A DNA stretch of 44,339 nucleotides, taken from the NCBI GenBank assembly GCA_029054825.1, contig JAIDEM010000043.1, positions 1 through 44,339 of the forward strand, given 5' to 3'. This DNA is from Prevotella sp. (GTDB lineage: Bacteria; Bacteroidota; Bacteroidia; Bacteroidales; Bacteroidaceae). How positions within the stretch are numbered: the first letter of the stretch is position 1; each line of letters begins with the position of its first letter. Under the pieces are notes generated by a model that was given only the letters and a program-made list of their open reading frames with translations, did not search any database and was not told where the DNA came from. Of the stretch, positions 27,929 through 36,022 are shown piece by piece. The translations under genes and the position numbers were made by a program.

Positions 27929-28405
27929 TTAGAAACGGAAATGAGCGAATGCACGGTTAGCCTCGGCCATACGATGCATATCCTCCTTACGCTTGAAGGC
28001 GCCACCCTGGTTGTTATATGCGTCCATGATTTCAGCTGCGAGCTTGTCTGCCATGCCCTTGCCGCCGCGCTTGCGTGCGAAGGCAATCATATTCTTCATG
28101 GATACAGACTCGCGACGGTCAGGACGGATCTCTGTAGGAACCTGGAAAGTGGCACCACCGATACGGCGGCTCTTCACCTCCACGTGAGGAGTCACATTGT
28201 CAAGAGCCTGCTTCCATATCTCGAGAGCTGACTTCTCTTCGTTCTGCATCTTCTCGCCTACAGTCTTGAGGGCGTTGTAGAAAATCTCGTAAGAGAGGTT
28301 CTTCTTGCCGTCATACATGAGGTGGTTCACGAACTTTGACACTTTCTGGTCATTGTACACTGGATCCGGAAGGATCACGCGCTTCTTTGGTTTTGCTTTT
28401 CTCAT
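27929..28405 (-). CDS. rpsG: 30S ribosomal protein S7
   Basis: The protein has 158 residues. The signature [20 protein letters not shown], then the helix with [18 protein letters not shown], is clear. S7 starts assembly of the 30S head and, in Escherichia coli, represses the str operon by binding the rpsL-rpsG spacer. Here that spacer is also long (158 nt) and holds a small GTCC/GGAC hairpin. Confidence 0.98.
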   Translation of the reverse strand: MRKAKPKKRVILPDPVYNDQKVSKFVNHLMYDGKKNLSYEIFYNALKTVGEKMQNEEKSALEIWKQALDNVTPHVEVKSRRIGGATFQVPTEIRPDRRESVSMKNMIAFARKRGGKGMADKLAAEIMDAYNNQGGAFKRKEDMHRMAEANRAFAHFRF

Positions 28406-28563
28406 TTTTGTTTGTCGATTAATCTTGCGTGGGGCTGTTCTTCCTGTTCTTCAACGTCCTCTCCCGGACATTTACTCAACCTTCATTTTATAGTCTCCAG
28501 CAAAACGTTTTTTAATCTTTTTTCTTTTCTTTGTTGATGTCTTGTGCTATATCAGTAACCGTA

Positions 28564-28944
28564 TTACTTCTTAGCCTTAGGACGCTTTGCACCGTACTTT
28601 GAACGGCGCTGTGTGCGGTTTGCCACGCCTGCTGTATCAAGCGTACCGCGCACGATGTGGTAACGTACACCCGGAAGGTCCTTCACACGACCGCCGCGAA
28701 CGAGCACGATAGAGTGCTCCTGGAGGTTGTGTCCCTCTCCTGGGATGTAGGAGTTGACCTCTTTCTGGTTTGTCAAACGAACACGGGCAACCTTACGCAT
28801 TGCCGAGTTAGGCTTCTTAGGTGTTGTTGTGTAGACACGCACACACACGCCACGACGCTGTGGGCAAGCCTCCAGCGCTGGAGACTTGCTCTTGTCTACG
28901 AGCACCTTTCTGCCTTTTCTAACTAATTGCTGAATTGTAGGCAT
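28564..28944 (-). CDS. rpsL: 30S ribosomal protein S12
   Basis: The protein has 126 residues starting [20 protein letters not shown]. The two decoding loops, [18 protein letters not shown] and [18 protein letters not shown], are wild type: the lysines where streptomycin-resistance changes usually occur are intact. It is the first gene of the str unit. Confidence 0.98.
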   Translation of the reverse strand: MPTIQQLVRKGRKVLVDKSKSPALEACPQRRGVCVRVYTTTPKKPNSAMRKVARVRLTNQKEVNSYIPGEGHNLQEHSIVLVRGGRVKDLPGVRYHIVRGTLDTAGVANRTQRRSKYGAKRPKAKK

Positions 28945-29030
28945 AATTTTTTGTTTTTTTGATTTATATATTATTGTATTTACTTATATACATAGCTATA
29001 CACCGACTCCAATAAAGCCGATTCGAGGTG

Positions 29031-29038
29031 CAAAGTTA
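29031..29038 (-). promoter_or_regulatory. Candidate -7 promoter element before rpsL
   Basis: TAACTTTG on the minus strand fits TAnnTTTG, about 86 nt upstream of the rpsL start. The expected -33 TTTG is not present. The sequence there is AT-rich (TTAT). Confidence 0.5.
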
Positions 29039-29274
29039 CATATTTTCCATAAAATAACATAATTATATATATCCATATCATAATAGGTATATTGTTATTT
29101 AACTTAATATAACTTTTGAGAGGATAATTTAGCTAAAAAGAGGGTATTTCAGACACTTCCACAAGGCTACACCGATGCTGTAAAGCATGGATGATGCTCC
29201 TTCGGGAAGCCACTTCATAGTCTGGAATCGGGCTGATAATACAGCAGGTAAGCCAGACCGTGTGAAAGCTGTAT

Positions 29275-29362
29275 GCGAAAGGTAACCTTTTACCGTGTAA
29301 AGGGTCACGGTTGGCAATATGCAAGGTGACCTTTCACCTTGCAAAAGGTCACCTTTTACAAG
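29275..29362. repeat. 22-bp tandem array, locus 1 (four units)
   Basis: Four units of exactly 22 bp start at 29275, 29297, 29319 and 29341. They share the pattern GnAAAGGTnACCTTTTAC plus four variable bases. The core AAAGGTnACCTTT is itself nearly palindromic. A second array with the same period and core lies at 42602-42689. Confidence 0.85.
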
Positions 29363-29654
29363 ACCAGAAGCGAGCCTCCAAGGAACATCCTGTAACCCAG
29401 CCGTTTACATAACAGTGCCAGTTCATGCGAAGACCCGCCAGGCTGAATGGCAGATATCACTGCCTAATGTGCCTATGTAGGCTGCAAACGCTTCATATCT
29501 TAATTATATGATGGATATCGAGTGACTTCATCATATCTATTAATTGGCTTGTCGAGATTTTTGTTGTTTGAGGATTGATGGTCTGCAGTTAAGTAATTGA
29601 TGGTTTGATTGATAGATAAAGAGCCGAAGCAATAATGAGACAATAGACGACTTG

Positions 29655-29795
29655 GCATTTCACGCCAGTGCGGACGCACCACGATATAAAACGCCGGAGA
29701 TATAGCAGCAGAACCAATTACCGCATGACAGAAAACCACAAAACGGCGATATGCGTTTCACGCATGGCGGACGCACCACGGTACGTCCCTACACT
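29655..29795 (+). repeat. Diverged partial copy of the MITE-like element
   Basis: From 29691 to 29795 the sequence is a direct, diverged repeat of 29939-30045. It starts ACGCCGGAGAT, shares ATGACAGAAAACCA, and ends with the right terminal repeat (GCGTTTCACGCATGGCGGAC at 29753, continuing to GTACGTCCCTAC). Its left side, 29655-29684, carries a degraded copy of the same end in direct rather than inverted orientation, so this copy is rearranged. Confidence 0.75.
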
Positions 29796-29900
29796 TGTGG
29801 CAGAATACTTCATACGTTTTTTATCATTTGTGGTGAGATTGCGCCATATCCATGTATAAAAAAAGTGGCCGAATCCCTATGCAGGAATATTGAGTAAACT

Positions 29901-30041
29901 GTAGGGACGTACCGTGGTGCGTCCGGAAACGGTGTGAAACGCCGGAGATGCAGGAGCATAATCAATCACCACATGACAGAAAACCATAAAAACAGGGACA
30001 TGCGTTTCACGCATGGCGGACACACCACGGTACGTCCCTAT
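29901..30041. mobile_element. MITE-like element with about 40-bp terminal inverted repeats
   Basis: The left end (29901-29942, starting GTAGGGACGTACCGTGGTGC) and the right end (30002-30041, ending GGTACGTCCCTAT) are inverted copies of each other over about 40 bp. They share TAGGGACGTACCGTGGTG at the outside and GTGAAACGC at the inside. The core is about 60 bp and has no coding capacity. The structure fits a non-autonomous palindromic repeat element. I cannot see a target-site duplication with certainty. Confidence 0.65.
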
Positions 30042-30388
30042 ACTTTACACAATATCATGAAAGCGACATTAGTGAGTCATAAATCTATAAAACATGGAAA
30101 GACAAGAAGACAGGCGCGTTCCTTCATACACCTTATTATATATTATATGCCATAGTCTGCAGACTGACAAACGTCACAGCAGGCTCTCCGCCTGTCATTC
30201 CGCCGCAGCAACGTGCAGAAGGGAATAACGGAAAGAGAGCCCGCCGCTCAAAGAGACTCCTCACAGGATACCGTCTCCAGTCACTCGCCATATTCGTCTC
30301 CGCATGAGATGTCAAGGCTGTTCCCAGTATCCTGCTGCGTCATTTTCATATCATGTTATCCTGATTTCATCACTAATACCTGTATGCT

Positions 30389-31267
30389 TTACTTCTTCAA
30401 CTCTTCCGGCAGTTCAGGCATTGCTCCGTTCTGCGTGCAGACAAAGGCACTGACATTGACTGCTATACGGTGGGCATCAGGGACAGACTTGCCTGAGAGT
30501 ATGGAGCTGACAAACGCCCCTGTGAACGAGTCGCCTGCACCTACCGTGTCGGCTACCGTGACCTTCGGCGTCTCGAGATACGACATCGCGCCGCGCGAGA
30601 AGACATAACTGCCGTTCACTCCGCAGGTGAGCACCAGCATGTCGAGGTCGTACTTGCCGAGGATAAGCCAGCACTTGTTCTCGAAATCAAGTCCCGGATA
30701 CCCGAACATCCTGCCTATCAAGACAAGTTCCTCGTCGTTTATCTTCAGCACATTGCAACGCATCAGCGACTCGCGGATGACATCCTTCGAGTAGAAGTTC
30801 TGCCGCAGGTTGATGTCGAAGATACGCAGGCAGTCCTTCGGCGTGGCGTCAAGAAACCTGTATATCGTCTGCCGGGAAGCCTCATTGCGCTGTGCCAGCG
30901 AACCGAAGCATACGGCGCGGCACCTCTGTGCCATATCCTCAAGTCGCGGAGTGAACGGGATATTGTCCCATGCCACGCCCTCCTTGATGTCGTATGCCGG
31001 CACCCCGGACTCATCGAGAGCGACCTGCACGGTACCTGTCGGGAACTCTACCTGCGGCATCTCATACTTCAGTCCCTTGGCATCAAACTCGGCAAGCGTC
31101 TCCTTGCCCAGCCCGTCGGTGCCCACAGCACTCACCGCGTATGCGTCATAGCCGAACTGCGATGCGTGATAAGCGAAATTCGCAGGCGCACCGCCCAACT
31201 TGCGACCCTCAGGGAGGCAGTCCCAAAGCGCCTCGCCAAGACCTACTATTATTCTTTTCTCTTCCAT
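30389..31267 (-). CDS. Fructokinase, PfkB family
   Basis: The protein has 292 residues with the PfkB/ribokinase fold. The first signature is GRKLGGAPANFAYHASQFG (about 21-39). The second, VADTVGAGDSFTGAFV (about residues 237-252), contains the catalytic Asp and the anion-hole GAGD. It phosphorylates a sugar with ATP in the cytosol; the genomic context with GH32 and a sugar permease points to fructose. It is the last gene of the fructan locus, 6 nt after the permease. No clear terminator follows. Confidence 0.9.
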   Translation of the reverse strand: MEEKRIIVGLGEALWDCLPEGRKLGGAPANFAYHASQFGYDAYAVSAVGTDGLGKETLAEFDAKGLKYEMPQVEFPTGTVQVALDESGVPAYDIKEGVAWDNIPFTPRLEDMAQRCRAVCFGSLAQRNEASRQTIYRFLDATPKDCLRIFDINLRQNFYSKDVIRESLMRCNVLKINDEELVLIGRMFGYPGLDFENKCWLILGKYDLDMLVLTCGVNGSYVFSRGAMSYLETPKVTVADTVGAGDSFTGAFVSSILSGKSVPDAHRIAVNVSAFVCTQNGAMPELPEELKK

Positions 31268-31273
31268 AGTCTT

Positions 31274-32443
31274 TCAGTTTTTCTTGATTTTAGGTATATA
31301 AGTAAAAAGATAAGCTACTCCTGTCGCCATCACCGCTACGGCTCCCACCTGGCCTACGGCATCGCCGGCGAGACCCATGAGCAACGGGAACACCGTACCT
31401 CCGAAGAGTCCCATAATCATCAGGCCGCTGATTTCGTTCTGCCTCCGCTCGTCAGAGAGCAGGGCCTGTGAGAAGATGAGCGAGAAGACATTCGAGTTGC
31501 CGTAACCCACAAGGGCGATGGCGGTATAGAGGACAGCCTTCGAGTCTCCCACGGCGAGCCCCAACATAGCCATTGCCATCATGACGATGCTGACGATGAA
31601 GAACACCCTGCTGCTCACTATGCGCAGGAAAAACGAGCCTGTAAGGCTGCCTACGGTGCGGAAAATGAAATATAGCGATGTCGCGAACGCGGCGTCATTG
31701 AGCGACATCCCGACACGCTCCATCAGCAGTTTCGGCGCCGTGGTATTTGTTCCTACATCTATTCCCACATGACACATTATGCCGAGGAACGAGAGCAGGA
31801 CGATATTGCGTGACAGCAGTCTCACACAATCGCCGACAGACGATGCCCTACCCTTCAGCTCCGGCTCGTCGATAGGTGTCGAGGCGAGAAGCAGTGATGT
31901 CACTATGCCTATCACCATGTATACGGGGAAGAGCACACGCCATCCCAGTCCGAATGTCGGGATTGCCGCCATGGCTCCCCACATCGCGATATACGGCGCG
32001 AGAAACGAGGCTATCGCCTTGACAAACTGTCCGAAGGTGAGCGTCGAAGCGAGATTCCCGCCCCGTATCACCGACGACACCAGCGGATTGAGCGATGTCT
32101 GCATCAGCGTGTTGCCTATACCGAGCAGGGAGAACGATACGAGCATCAGCGGGAACGAATCGCCAAACATCGGCAGGAGAAGCGCCACTACTGTGACAGC
32201 CAGCGAGAGCAGCACAGTATTCTTGCGGCCTATCCTGTCCATGAGCATCCCCGTGGGTACGGAAAATATCAGAAACCAGAAAAACACCAGTGATGGAAGC
32301 ACATTGGCAGTGGTATCGCTCAGTTGCAGGTCTTCCTTAACATAGTTGGAGGCAATGCCGACAAGGTCGACGAATCCCATGGCGAAGAAGCAGAGCATCA
32401 CGGGAACGATTGCCATTTTATTTGTCTTGCTCATAACTGTCAT
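31274..32443 (-). CDS. MFS sugar permease (FHS type), probable fructose importer
   Basis: I placed the start at the ATG at 32443 (MTVMSKTNKMAIVPVM), whose A-T-G-A overlaps the GH32 stop; a start at 32434 is equally possible. This gives 389 residues with about 12 membrane helices. A longer frame exists upstream but lies inside the GH32 gene and encodes low-complexity sequence. The conserved loop PTGMLMDRIGRKNTVLL between helices 2 and 3 is the major-facilitator signature. The closest family is the fucose/glucose-galactose:H+ symporters used in Bacteroidetes sugar loci. Its place between GH32 and fructokinase suggests that it brings fructose released in the periplasm into the cell. Confidence 0.85.
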   Translation of the reverse strand: MTVMSKTNKMAIVPVMLCFFAMGFVDLVGIASNYVKEDLQLSDTTANVLPSLVFFWFLIFSVPTGMLMDRIGRKNTVLLSLAVTVVALLLPMFGDSFPLMLVSFSLLGIGNTLMQTSLNPLVSSVIRGGNLASTLTFGQFVKAIASFLAPYIAMWGAMAAIPTFGLGWRVLFPVYMVIGIVTSLLLASTPIDEPELKGRASSVGDCVRLLSRNIVLLSFLGIMCHVGIDVGTNTTAPKLLMERVGMSLNDAAFATSLYFIFRTVGSLTGSFFLRIVSSRVFFIVSIVMMAMAMLGLAVGDSKAVLYTAIALVGYGNSNVFSLIFSQALLSDERRQNEISGLMIMGLFGGTVFPLLMGLAGDAVGQVGAVAVMATGVAYLFTYIPKIKKN

Positions 32444-34137
32444 TTTTTTAGTCTGTAAACTGTTGCTTTCGCCTTTCCCTTTACCGTGAGCCTGTCGTAT
32501 GGCTCGGAAGGGAATACGAGATTTGTCATTGCCATCTTGCCCTCGCCGTCGAAAATCTCCACACTGCAACGGTCGATGAATATTCGCAGGGTCTTCACCT
32601 GTCCATAGGTCGGCGAGGTGACTATGCAGGGGAAGGCATCGCTGAACGACACATCGCCGCTGCGACGGCGGTCGAAATCGATGGTCTGCTCCTCTGCATC
32701 GTAGGTTATCACAGCCTTCTCCCCCTTGCCGTTGCGTAGTGTGAGCTGCGCATCGCCCTTCAGCGTGACAACTATCTCGCACGCCTCGGCAGGCGATTTC
32801 ACACGAGCGCCGCGCACGGCGTCCATCTCCTTTGCCGGCATCACGCTGCAATAGGTCTCGCCACCATGCTCAAACAGGCCATAATCGCGCATGATGGAGT
32901 TTGCCGAGCGGAACTGCTTCGTAGGCACCTGGTTGGCATACTGCCAGTTGCTCATCCATGCGACACCGACATGACGTCCGTCAGGAGCGTTGTCAAAAGT
33001 CACGGTAGCATAGTGGTCCTTACCGTAGTCCATCCACTTTGTCTCACCCGGCTCATCTTCACAGGTGAAGGTCTTTCCGTCAAACTGTCCTATGAAATAC
33101 TGTGTCGCCGAACCGCCGAACGGACCTCCAGGATTAATGTTGCATACGAGCATCCACTTTTCTTTGTTCGTGCCATTCACCTTCAGCTTCATCAGGTCCG
33201 GGCATTCCCATACACCGCCGTGGCACCCGTACTCCGCACCGAAGTCACTCTCGTGCTTCCACTCTTTCAGATCTGACGACGAGTAGATACTCATCTGCTG
33301 TCCTGCGGCGAGAAGCATGTTCCAGTGGCCTGCTTCCTCATTCCAAAATACATGAGGATCGCGGAAGTCAGGCACGTTGGAAGTTATCACAGGATTGTCT
33401 GCATACTTTGTAAATGTCTTGCCGCCGTCAGTGCTGTAAGCCATCGACTGCACCTGCCGAGTTCCTGCCGAGGTGTAGAAAGCCACAACGGCATCCTTGC
33501 CAAAACCAGCTGTATTCTCCTTGTCTACCACACAGCAGCCACTGAAAACAGCGCCCAATGCGTCAGGCACTATGGCCATCGGCTCGGCAGTCCAATGGAC
33601 AAGATCCTTGCTTGTCGAGTGTCCCCAGCTCATGTTCTCCCACTGCGAGCCATACGGATTATACTGATAGAACAGGTGCCATGTGCCATCCTTGTAGAAC
33701 AGTCCGTTAGGGTCGTTCATCCATCCGTAGGCTGGAGTATGGTGATACAGCGGGCGATGCTTCTCCCTGTCCGTCGTGTCGAAAGAGTCCGAGTAAGCCA
33801 TCCTTTTCCAGCAGGTGAAGTCATTGATGGCGCCAGTGAAACGTGTATTACCGGTGAAGGTTATATCGAAGAGTTCGCCCTTCCCTACCTCATACGGCAC
33901 GAAATAGTCTACCTTATCCACAGCAAGACGACAGTTGAAAGTCTTCACGAGCCTGTTGTCCTTCACCACCCTTATGTGGGCGTTTTCCTCTTTCTCCTCC
34001 ACAGGGAGCAATATGTATTTCTTATCGGTATTGACCTTCAGCATCGCGTGTCCGTCGCCAAGGAAGCGGGGTGTCTGGGCTGTTGCATGCCCAATGCTGA
34101 GCATCAGGATCAATGCCATTGTCATTGTTTTCTTCAT
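32440..34137 (-). CDS. Glycoside hydrolase family 32 fructosidase (inulinase/levanase type)
   Basis: The protein has 565 residues with a signal peptide (MKKTMTMALILMLSIGHATA). Residues about 22-125 are an N-terminal beta domain often found before GH32 modules in Bacteroidetes. The five-bladed catalytic domain carries WMNDPNG (D142, nucleophile), FRDPHVFW (D260, transition-state stabiliser) and ECPDL (E311, acid/base), so all catalytic residues are present. A C-terminal beta-sandwich (about 435-565) completes the GH32 architecture. It hydrolyses beta-fructosidic bonds; whether it prefers levan, inulin or sucrose, and endo or exo action, cannot be read from sequence. The stop overlaps the permease start. 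A degenerate 8-bp AACC array lies directly upstream of the ATG. Confidence 0.95.
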   Translation of the reverse strand: MKKTMTMALILMLSIGHATAQTPRFLGDGHAMLKVNTDKKYILLPVEEKEENAHIRVVKDNRLVKTFNCRLAVDKVDYFVPYEVGKGELFDITFTGNTRFTGAINDFTCWKRMAYSDSFDTTDREKHRPLYHHTPAYGWMNDPNGLFYKDGTWHLFYQYNPYGSQWENMSWGHSTSKDLVHWTAEPMAIVPDALGAVFSGCCVVDKENTAGFGKDAVVAFYTSAGTRQVQSMAYSTDGGKTFTKYADNPVITSNVPDFRDPHVFWNEEAGHWNMLLAAGQQMSIYSSSDLKEWKHESDFGAEYGCHGGVWECPDLMKLKVNGTNKEKWMLVCNINPGGPFGGSATQYFIGQFDGKTFTCEDEPGETKWMDYGKDHYATVTFDNAPDGRHVGVAWMSNWQYANQVPTKQFRSANSIMRDYGLFEHGGETYCSVMPAKEMDAVRGARVKSPAEACEIVVTLKGDAQLTLRNGKGEKAVITYDAEEQTIDFDRRRSGDVSFSDAFPCIVTSPTYGQVKTLRIFIDRCSVEIFDGEGKMAMTNLVFPSEPYDRLTVKGKAKATVYRLKK

Positions 34138-34138
34138 A

Positions 34139-34176
34139 TAGGTGTGGGGTTATACGGTTGTATGTTTTGGGTTATA
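34139..34176 (-). repeat. Degenerate 8-bp AACC array before the GH32 start
   Basis: On the coding strand the units TATAACCC (34169-34176), TACAACCG (34155-34162), TATAACCC (34147-34154) and CACACCTA (34139-34146) precede the GH32 ATG, with six extra bases after the first. They share the AACC core and orientation of the array in front of ribE. Confidence 0.65.
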
Positions 34177-34235
34177 TGTAACTTAAAGACCGCATGACCT
34201 TATAGCCTTACAGCAAGGTCAGTGCTGAACATTTT

Positions 34236-35966
34236 TCAATTATATCCTTTGTTCTGTGTATAGAGTCCAGGCACGTAGAACATCTGGTTGTAAGGTACTG
34301 GCCAGAACTCGTTTTTCTCAGGAGTAAACCGGGCATCTTTCAGATACTGCGCGTAGGTCTGGGTACCGTAGATATCGTTCTGCTCCGAGGCAAAATAAGC
34401 ATTGAGCACCTTCGAGGCTATACCCCAGCGGCGCAGGTCGAAGAAGCGGCTGCTCTCCATTGCCATTTCCAGTCTGCGCTCCCAACGTACACATTCGCGT
34501 GCTATCTCCTTCGTAGCGAAGTAGCCTTCCGGGTAAGGTTCTATCTCCACCTGGTCGGCAGCATAGCTGATATGTTTCGCCACAGACCGCTTTGCACGGT
34601 TGCGGATATCGTTAACGATATCCTCTGCCTCAGGCATGCGCCCAAGTTCCACAAGAGCCTCTGCACGCATCAGCATCACGTCGGAGTAGCGGAACACATA
34701 GTCATTCACCGCAAACGCCTGCCAAGGCTGGTTGAAGGTCTCTCCCTTTGACCGTTGCGGGACATCTTTCAGCGAAGTATAGTAGCCGTATGTGTTCGGC
34801 GTGCGGCTGTTGGCTGTAGTCTGCATGTATTCCGCTTCGTATTTGTAGGGGAATGTCGGCATGCCTACAGTATGGAAGAGACGCGGATCCCATTTCTGCG
34901 CCGTAGGCTCTCCGTTGACAGGATAGTCTATACGGTCATTGAAATGGTCGAACATCGGCAGTCCGTTTTCTGTCTTGAACGCATTGACGAGGTTCTGGCT
35001 CGGCTTATGGAAATCCCATCCGCAAGACCACATCCCCCAGCATCCGTTGAGAGTATTGCTCCAGTTGGCGCGCCCGAAGGTGGTGTTGTCGTCCTTATAG
35101 TCGCTCATCTGCACGGCAAAGATACTCTCCTTTGAGTTCTTGCATTCCGGCAGGAAGATGTCGCCGAAGTCCTCGAGATAGTCATATTGCGATGCCTTCA
35201 CCACATCCGTGTATTCGACTACCTTCTGCATGTATGCGCTGTTTATATGGGCAACGCCGGTATTGGATTCGTAACCTTCGCCATAGGCAAGATTGAGGTA
35301 GCATTTCGCAAGATAACTTGCGGCGGCTATCTTGTTGGCACGCCCTCCGTCCTTCTGCGTTGCAGGCAACACATCGTAAGCCTCCTTAAAGTCGGCAATG
35401 ACCTTATCGAAGAGTTGCTGATAGGTATACTTGTCGTTTCTGGTCTGTTCGTGCGAGCCGTTGCGTACAGTCTCTTCGTCTATCCACGGGATATTGTGGA
35501 ACACGGTAAGTAATTTATAGTAGAAATGTCCACGCAGGAATTTCACTTCCGCCGTGCGCAGCTTTACCGTTTCCGCATCAGACCCGCTATAGTCCTGAAG
35601 CGAGATGAGAGCCTTGTTGCAACGTGATACGGCGCAATAGAGGCGATACCACAGTTCGTCCATGTGCCCGGGCGTTGATGGCGTAAGGGTGGAGAATATC
35701 TCAACCGAGTGATACTCGGTGTCCGTCGTGCCGGAGCCACCTTTCAGACAGTCGTCACTGGCGAGGTCGCCGTATGGCCAAAGGTTGAACGGATAGGAGT
35801 ACCAGCAGTCGCCGAGCATGGAATAGGCGGAGGTCACCATAGACTCCTGTTTAGACATAGCGGTCTTCTCGTCGATTTTACCTTCTGGAGAGACATCGAT
35901 GAAATCATCGCATGATATGATTGACAGTCCGAACAATGCTGTCATGAATATATTTCTGAGTTTCAT
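34236..35966 (-). CDS. susD: SusD-family surface glycan-binding lipoprotein
   Basis: The protein has 576 residues. The lipoprotein signal ends at C19 (LFGLSIISC), followed by DDFIDVSPEGKID, the typical SusD N-terminus. TPR-like helices fill the first two thirds; the C-terminal part has the SusD/RagB pattern ECVRWERRLEMAMESSRFFD followed by LRRWG. It should lie on the outer surface, capping the SusC barrel and binding fructan. The partner susC ends 56 nt upstream. The gene symbol denotes the family, not a starch specificity. Confidence 0.95.
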   Translation of the reverse strand: MKLRNIFMTALFGLSIISCDDFIDVSPEGKIDEKTAMSKQESMVTSAYSMLGDCWYSYPFNLWPYGDLASDDCLKGGSGTTDTEYHSVEIFSTLTPSTPGHMDELWYRLYCAVSRCNKALISLQDYSGSDAETVKLRTAEVKFLRGHFYYKLLTVFHNIPWIDEETVRNGSHEQTRNDKYTYQQLFDKVIADFKEAYDVLPATQKDGGRANKIAAASYLAKCYLNLAYGEGYESNTGVAHINSAYMQKVVEYTDVVKASQYDYLEDFGDIFLPECKNSKESIFAVQMSDYKDDNTTFGRANWSNTLNGCWGMWSCGWDFHKPSQNLVNAFKTENGLPMFDHFNDRIDYPVNGEPTAQKWDPRLFHTVGMPTFPYKYEAEYMQTTANSRTPNTYGYYTSLKDVPQRSKGETFNQPWQAFAVNDYVFRYSDVMLMRAEALVELGRMPEAEDIVNDIRNRAKRSVAKHISYAADQVEIEPYPEGYFATKEIARECVRWERRLEMAMESSRFFDLRRWGIASKVLNAYFASEQNDIYGTQTYAQYLKDARFTPEKNEFWPVPYNQMFYVPGLYTQNKGYN

Positions 35967-36022
35967 TTTGTATGCTGTTTTGTTTATATGACTTTTACAG
36001 AGGACAGTAGGATGTCACATTT

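Larger units (their letters stand above)
29039..30388. other. Gene-free region with repeats between rpsL and the fructan locus
   Basis: I find no convincing gene here. The stretch contains a 22-bp tandem array (29275-29362), a MITE-like element (29901-30041) with a diverged partial copy (29655-29795), and a 12-bp palindrome AGTCTGCAGACT (30154-30165). Short frames in it read through the repeats and look spurious. Confidence 0.6.

Noticed and set aside
28406..28563. Regulatory S7-binding leader in the rpsL-rpsG spacer
   Set aside because: The spacer is long (158 nt) and has a small GTCC/GGAC hairpin, but nothing stronger than that supports a specific element.
29129..29344. Two overlapping 63- and 71-codon minus-strand frames
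   Set aside because: Their N-terminal halves are translated 22-bp repeats, and no family resemblance was found.
29275..29362. Short evenly spaced repeats that could suggest a CRISPR array
   Set aside because: The 22-bp period leaves only a few variable bases between cores, so there is no room for spacers. No cas genes are nearby.
32444..32851. N-terminal extension of the permease frame (total 525 codons)
   Set aside because: It lies inside the GH32 gene in another frame, is low complexity and rich in Arg/Gly/Cys, and has no membrane helices. The ATG overlapping the GH32 stop is a better start.
33325..34197. 290-codon plus-strand frame opposite GH32
   Set aside because: It is the complement of a clear catalytic domain and shows no motifs of its own.
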